Positions 62,716 to 64,000 of a DNA stretch of 64,000 nt are shown in pieces. The position numbers and the translations under genes were made by a program. Positions within the stretch are counted from its first letter, which is position 1, and each line of letters begins with the position of its first letter. Below the pieces are notes generated by a model. The model was given only the letters and a program-made list of their open reading frames with translations. It did no database searches and was not told the origin of the DNA. Source of the DNA: Flavobacteriales bacterium (GTDB lineage: Bacteria > Bacteroidota > Bacteroidia > CAIKAF01); assembly GCA_018401695.1 (NCBI GenBank), contig JAGYKD010000002.1:426636-490635 (forward strand), written 5' to 3'.

Positions 62716-64000
62716 TTTGGCTACCTCAACCAAGTCGGTATCTAGTTCCACTTTTAAGTTATTGATAATAAATTCCTGCCGTTCAGGGGTGTTTTTGCCC
62801 ATATAAAATTGCAAAATCTGCTCCACACTTAAGTCCTTTTTCATCATCACAGGTTCAAGACGGATGTCCGGACCAATAAATTGGCGGAACTCATCGGGCG
62901 AAATTTCTCCCAGTCCTTTAAATCGGGTGATTTCACAACCTTTACCAAGCTTTTGGATGGCTTTTGCCCGCTCAGATTCGGAATAGCAATAAATGGTTTC
63001 TTTTTTGTTGCGCACCCTAAAAAGCGGGGTTTGCAGAATGTACAAATGTCCGCGTTTTACCACTTCGGGGAAGAACTGAAGGAAAAAAGTGATGAGCAGC
63101 AAGCGAATATGCATGCCGTCCACGTCCGCGTCGGTTGCAATTACGATTTGGTTGTACCGGAGGTTTTCAATGTCGTTTTCGATATCTAAGGCTGCTTGCA
63201 GTAGGTTAAACTCTTCGTTCTCGTACACGATTTTTTTGCTCAAGCCAAAGGTGTTTAGGGGCTTTCCTTTTAAGCTGAACACGGCTTGGGTACTTACACT
63301 TCTAGCTTTAGTAATGGAACCGGATGCGGAATCCCCTTCCGTTATAAACAAGGTGGTGTTGAGCCGCTCTTCATGCTTTGAATTGCTGTAGTGTACTTTG
63401 CAGTCCCTAAGCTTTTTGTTGTGCAAACTCGCCTTTTTGGCGCGTTCTTTGGCAATCTTTTTAATGCCGGCCAGCGCTTTTCGTTCCTTTTCAGAGGCGA
63501 TAATTTTTTGAAGAAGTGCCTCCGCAACTTCCGGATTTCTATGCAGGTAATTGTCCAACTCCCGCTTCATAAAGTCGTTGACAAAAGTCCGAACCGTTAC
63601 CCCATCAGGTGCCATATGGGTAGAGCCCAGTTTGGTTTTGGTTTGGGATTCAAACACAGGCTCAATAACTTTGATGGCCGCTGCTGCAATGATGGAGGAA
63701 CGAACATCGGAGGCATCAAAATCCTTTTTGTAAAATTCCCTGATGGTTTTTACTACGGCCTCTCTAAAAGCCGCCTGATGGGTGCCTCCTTGTGGGGTAT
63801 ACTGGCCATTAACAAAGGAGTAGTATTCTTCGCCGTACTGATTGCCATGCGTTATGGCCACTTCAATGTCTTCTCCCTTTATATGGACAATGGGATAAAG
63901 GGTTTCTCCACTGATTTCGTTTTGAAGTAAATCTACCAAGCCTTGATCCGACTTGATTTCTTCGCCATTAAAATATAAACTTAGGCCTGTGTTTAGGTAA
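62707..64000 (-). CDS. parE: DNA topoisomerase IV subunit B, 5' end missing
   Basis: The frame runs off the right edge, so the N-terminal ATPase domain is cut; 431 residues are visible. They include the transducer domain ([16 protein letters not shown]) and the TOPRIM metal site with ITEGDSASG and [10 protein letters not shown], then the [12 protein letters not shown] motif. The lack of a long insertion and the short tail fit ParE rather than GyrB in Bacteroidota, but GyrB is not fully excluded. It would pair with a ParC encoded outside the window. Confidence 0.87.
   Translation of the reverse strand, partial: YLNTGLSLYFNGEEIKSDQGLVDLLQNEISGETLYPIVHIKGEDIEVAITHGNQYGEEYYSFVNGQYTPQGGTHQAAFREAVVKTIREFYKKDFDASDVRSSIIAAAAIKVIEPVFESQTKTKLGSTHMAPDGVTVRTFVNDFMKRELDNYLHRNPEVAEALLQKIIASEKERKALAGIKKIAKERAKKASLHNKKLRDCKVHYSNSKHEERLNTTLFITEGDSASGSITKARSVSTQAVFSLKGKPLNTFGLSKKIVYENEEFNLLQAALDIENDIENLRYNQIVIATDADVDGMHIRLLLITFFLQFFPEVVKRGHLYILQTPLFRVRNKKETIYCYSESERAKAIQKLGKGCEITRFKGLGEISPDEFRQFIGPDIRLEPVMMKKDLSVEQILQFYMGKNTPERQEFIINNLKVELDTDLVEVAKSA

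Overview
The window is a stretch of chromosome from a Bacteroidota bacterium, most likely a marine-type member of the Flavobacteriales. The evidence is: (i) gene families largely restricted to that phylum (the alternative GlmU-like nucleotidyltransferase, DUF4835, DUF5606, a GWxTD protein, the short RpoZ-like omega protein, and an M1 peptidase with a type IX secretion sorting domain); (ii) the gene order bamD-rpoZ-coaBC-DUF4835-recN; and (iii) Bacteroidota promoters (-33 TTG, about 19 nt spacer, -7 TAnnTTTG) instead of the sigma70 pattern. Genus and species cannot be read from the sequence. Almost all of it is core housekeeping DNA. I see no prophage, insertion sequence, CRISPR array or rRNA, and one tRNA (Leu, GAG).

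Layout. 1-2.8 kb: a cut iron-sulfur electron-transfer pair, a conserved unknown and rpmE2. 3.2-5.3 kb: sugar nucleotidyltransferase and ACP hydrolase. 5.3-14.7 kb: a long same-strand run of hydrolase, mtaB, lgt, IMPase, nfeD-type protease, lepB, WbqC-like and prfC. 14.7-23.3 kb: lysoplasmalogenase, secreted M1 peptidase, an XRE regulator with palindromic operators, a discoidin protein, tRNA-Leu, an HD-membrane-cyclase fusion and xerD. 23.4-29.7 kb: aroQ, then glycosyltransferase/GWxTD and thioredoxin-fold/coaD/rsmD/membrane-protein operons. 30.0-39.0 kb: DUF4442 and phosphoesterase, ribD/transporter/YigZ, DUF481, prmC, ligA. 39.6-49.6 kb: dapA, WD40 protein, a serine-palmitoyltransferase-like enzyme, the bamD-to-DUF4835 operon, recN, fabI. 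49.9-57.1 kb: clpC, gyrA, TPR protein. 57.3-64 kb: a response regulator with an Hpt protein, DUF5606, a subtilase, an SDR and the 3' part of parE.

The outstanding non-coding feature is a family of nine GC-rich, roughly 145-bp structured elements, all intergenic, on either strand. They share short constant motifs (AAGTCCTC, CCTCC after the central hairpin, GGGCTTTCCGC) while their stems differ in sequence but remain paired, including the terminal stem (GCGCC/GGCGC, GTGCC/GGCAC, CCGCC/GGCGG). That is compensatory change and points to selection on folding. I do not recognise the family by name. Two other signals deserve attention: GCTACA-N2-TGTAGC palindromes, one of which overlaps the -7 box of the XRE gene and abuts its start codon, and a recurring arrangement of -7 boxes only 4-5 nt before start codons, predicting leaderless mRNAs.
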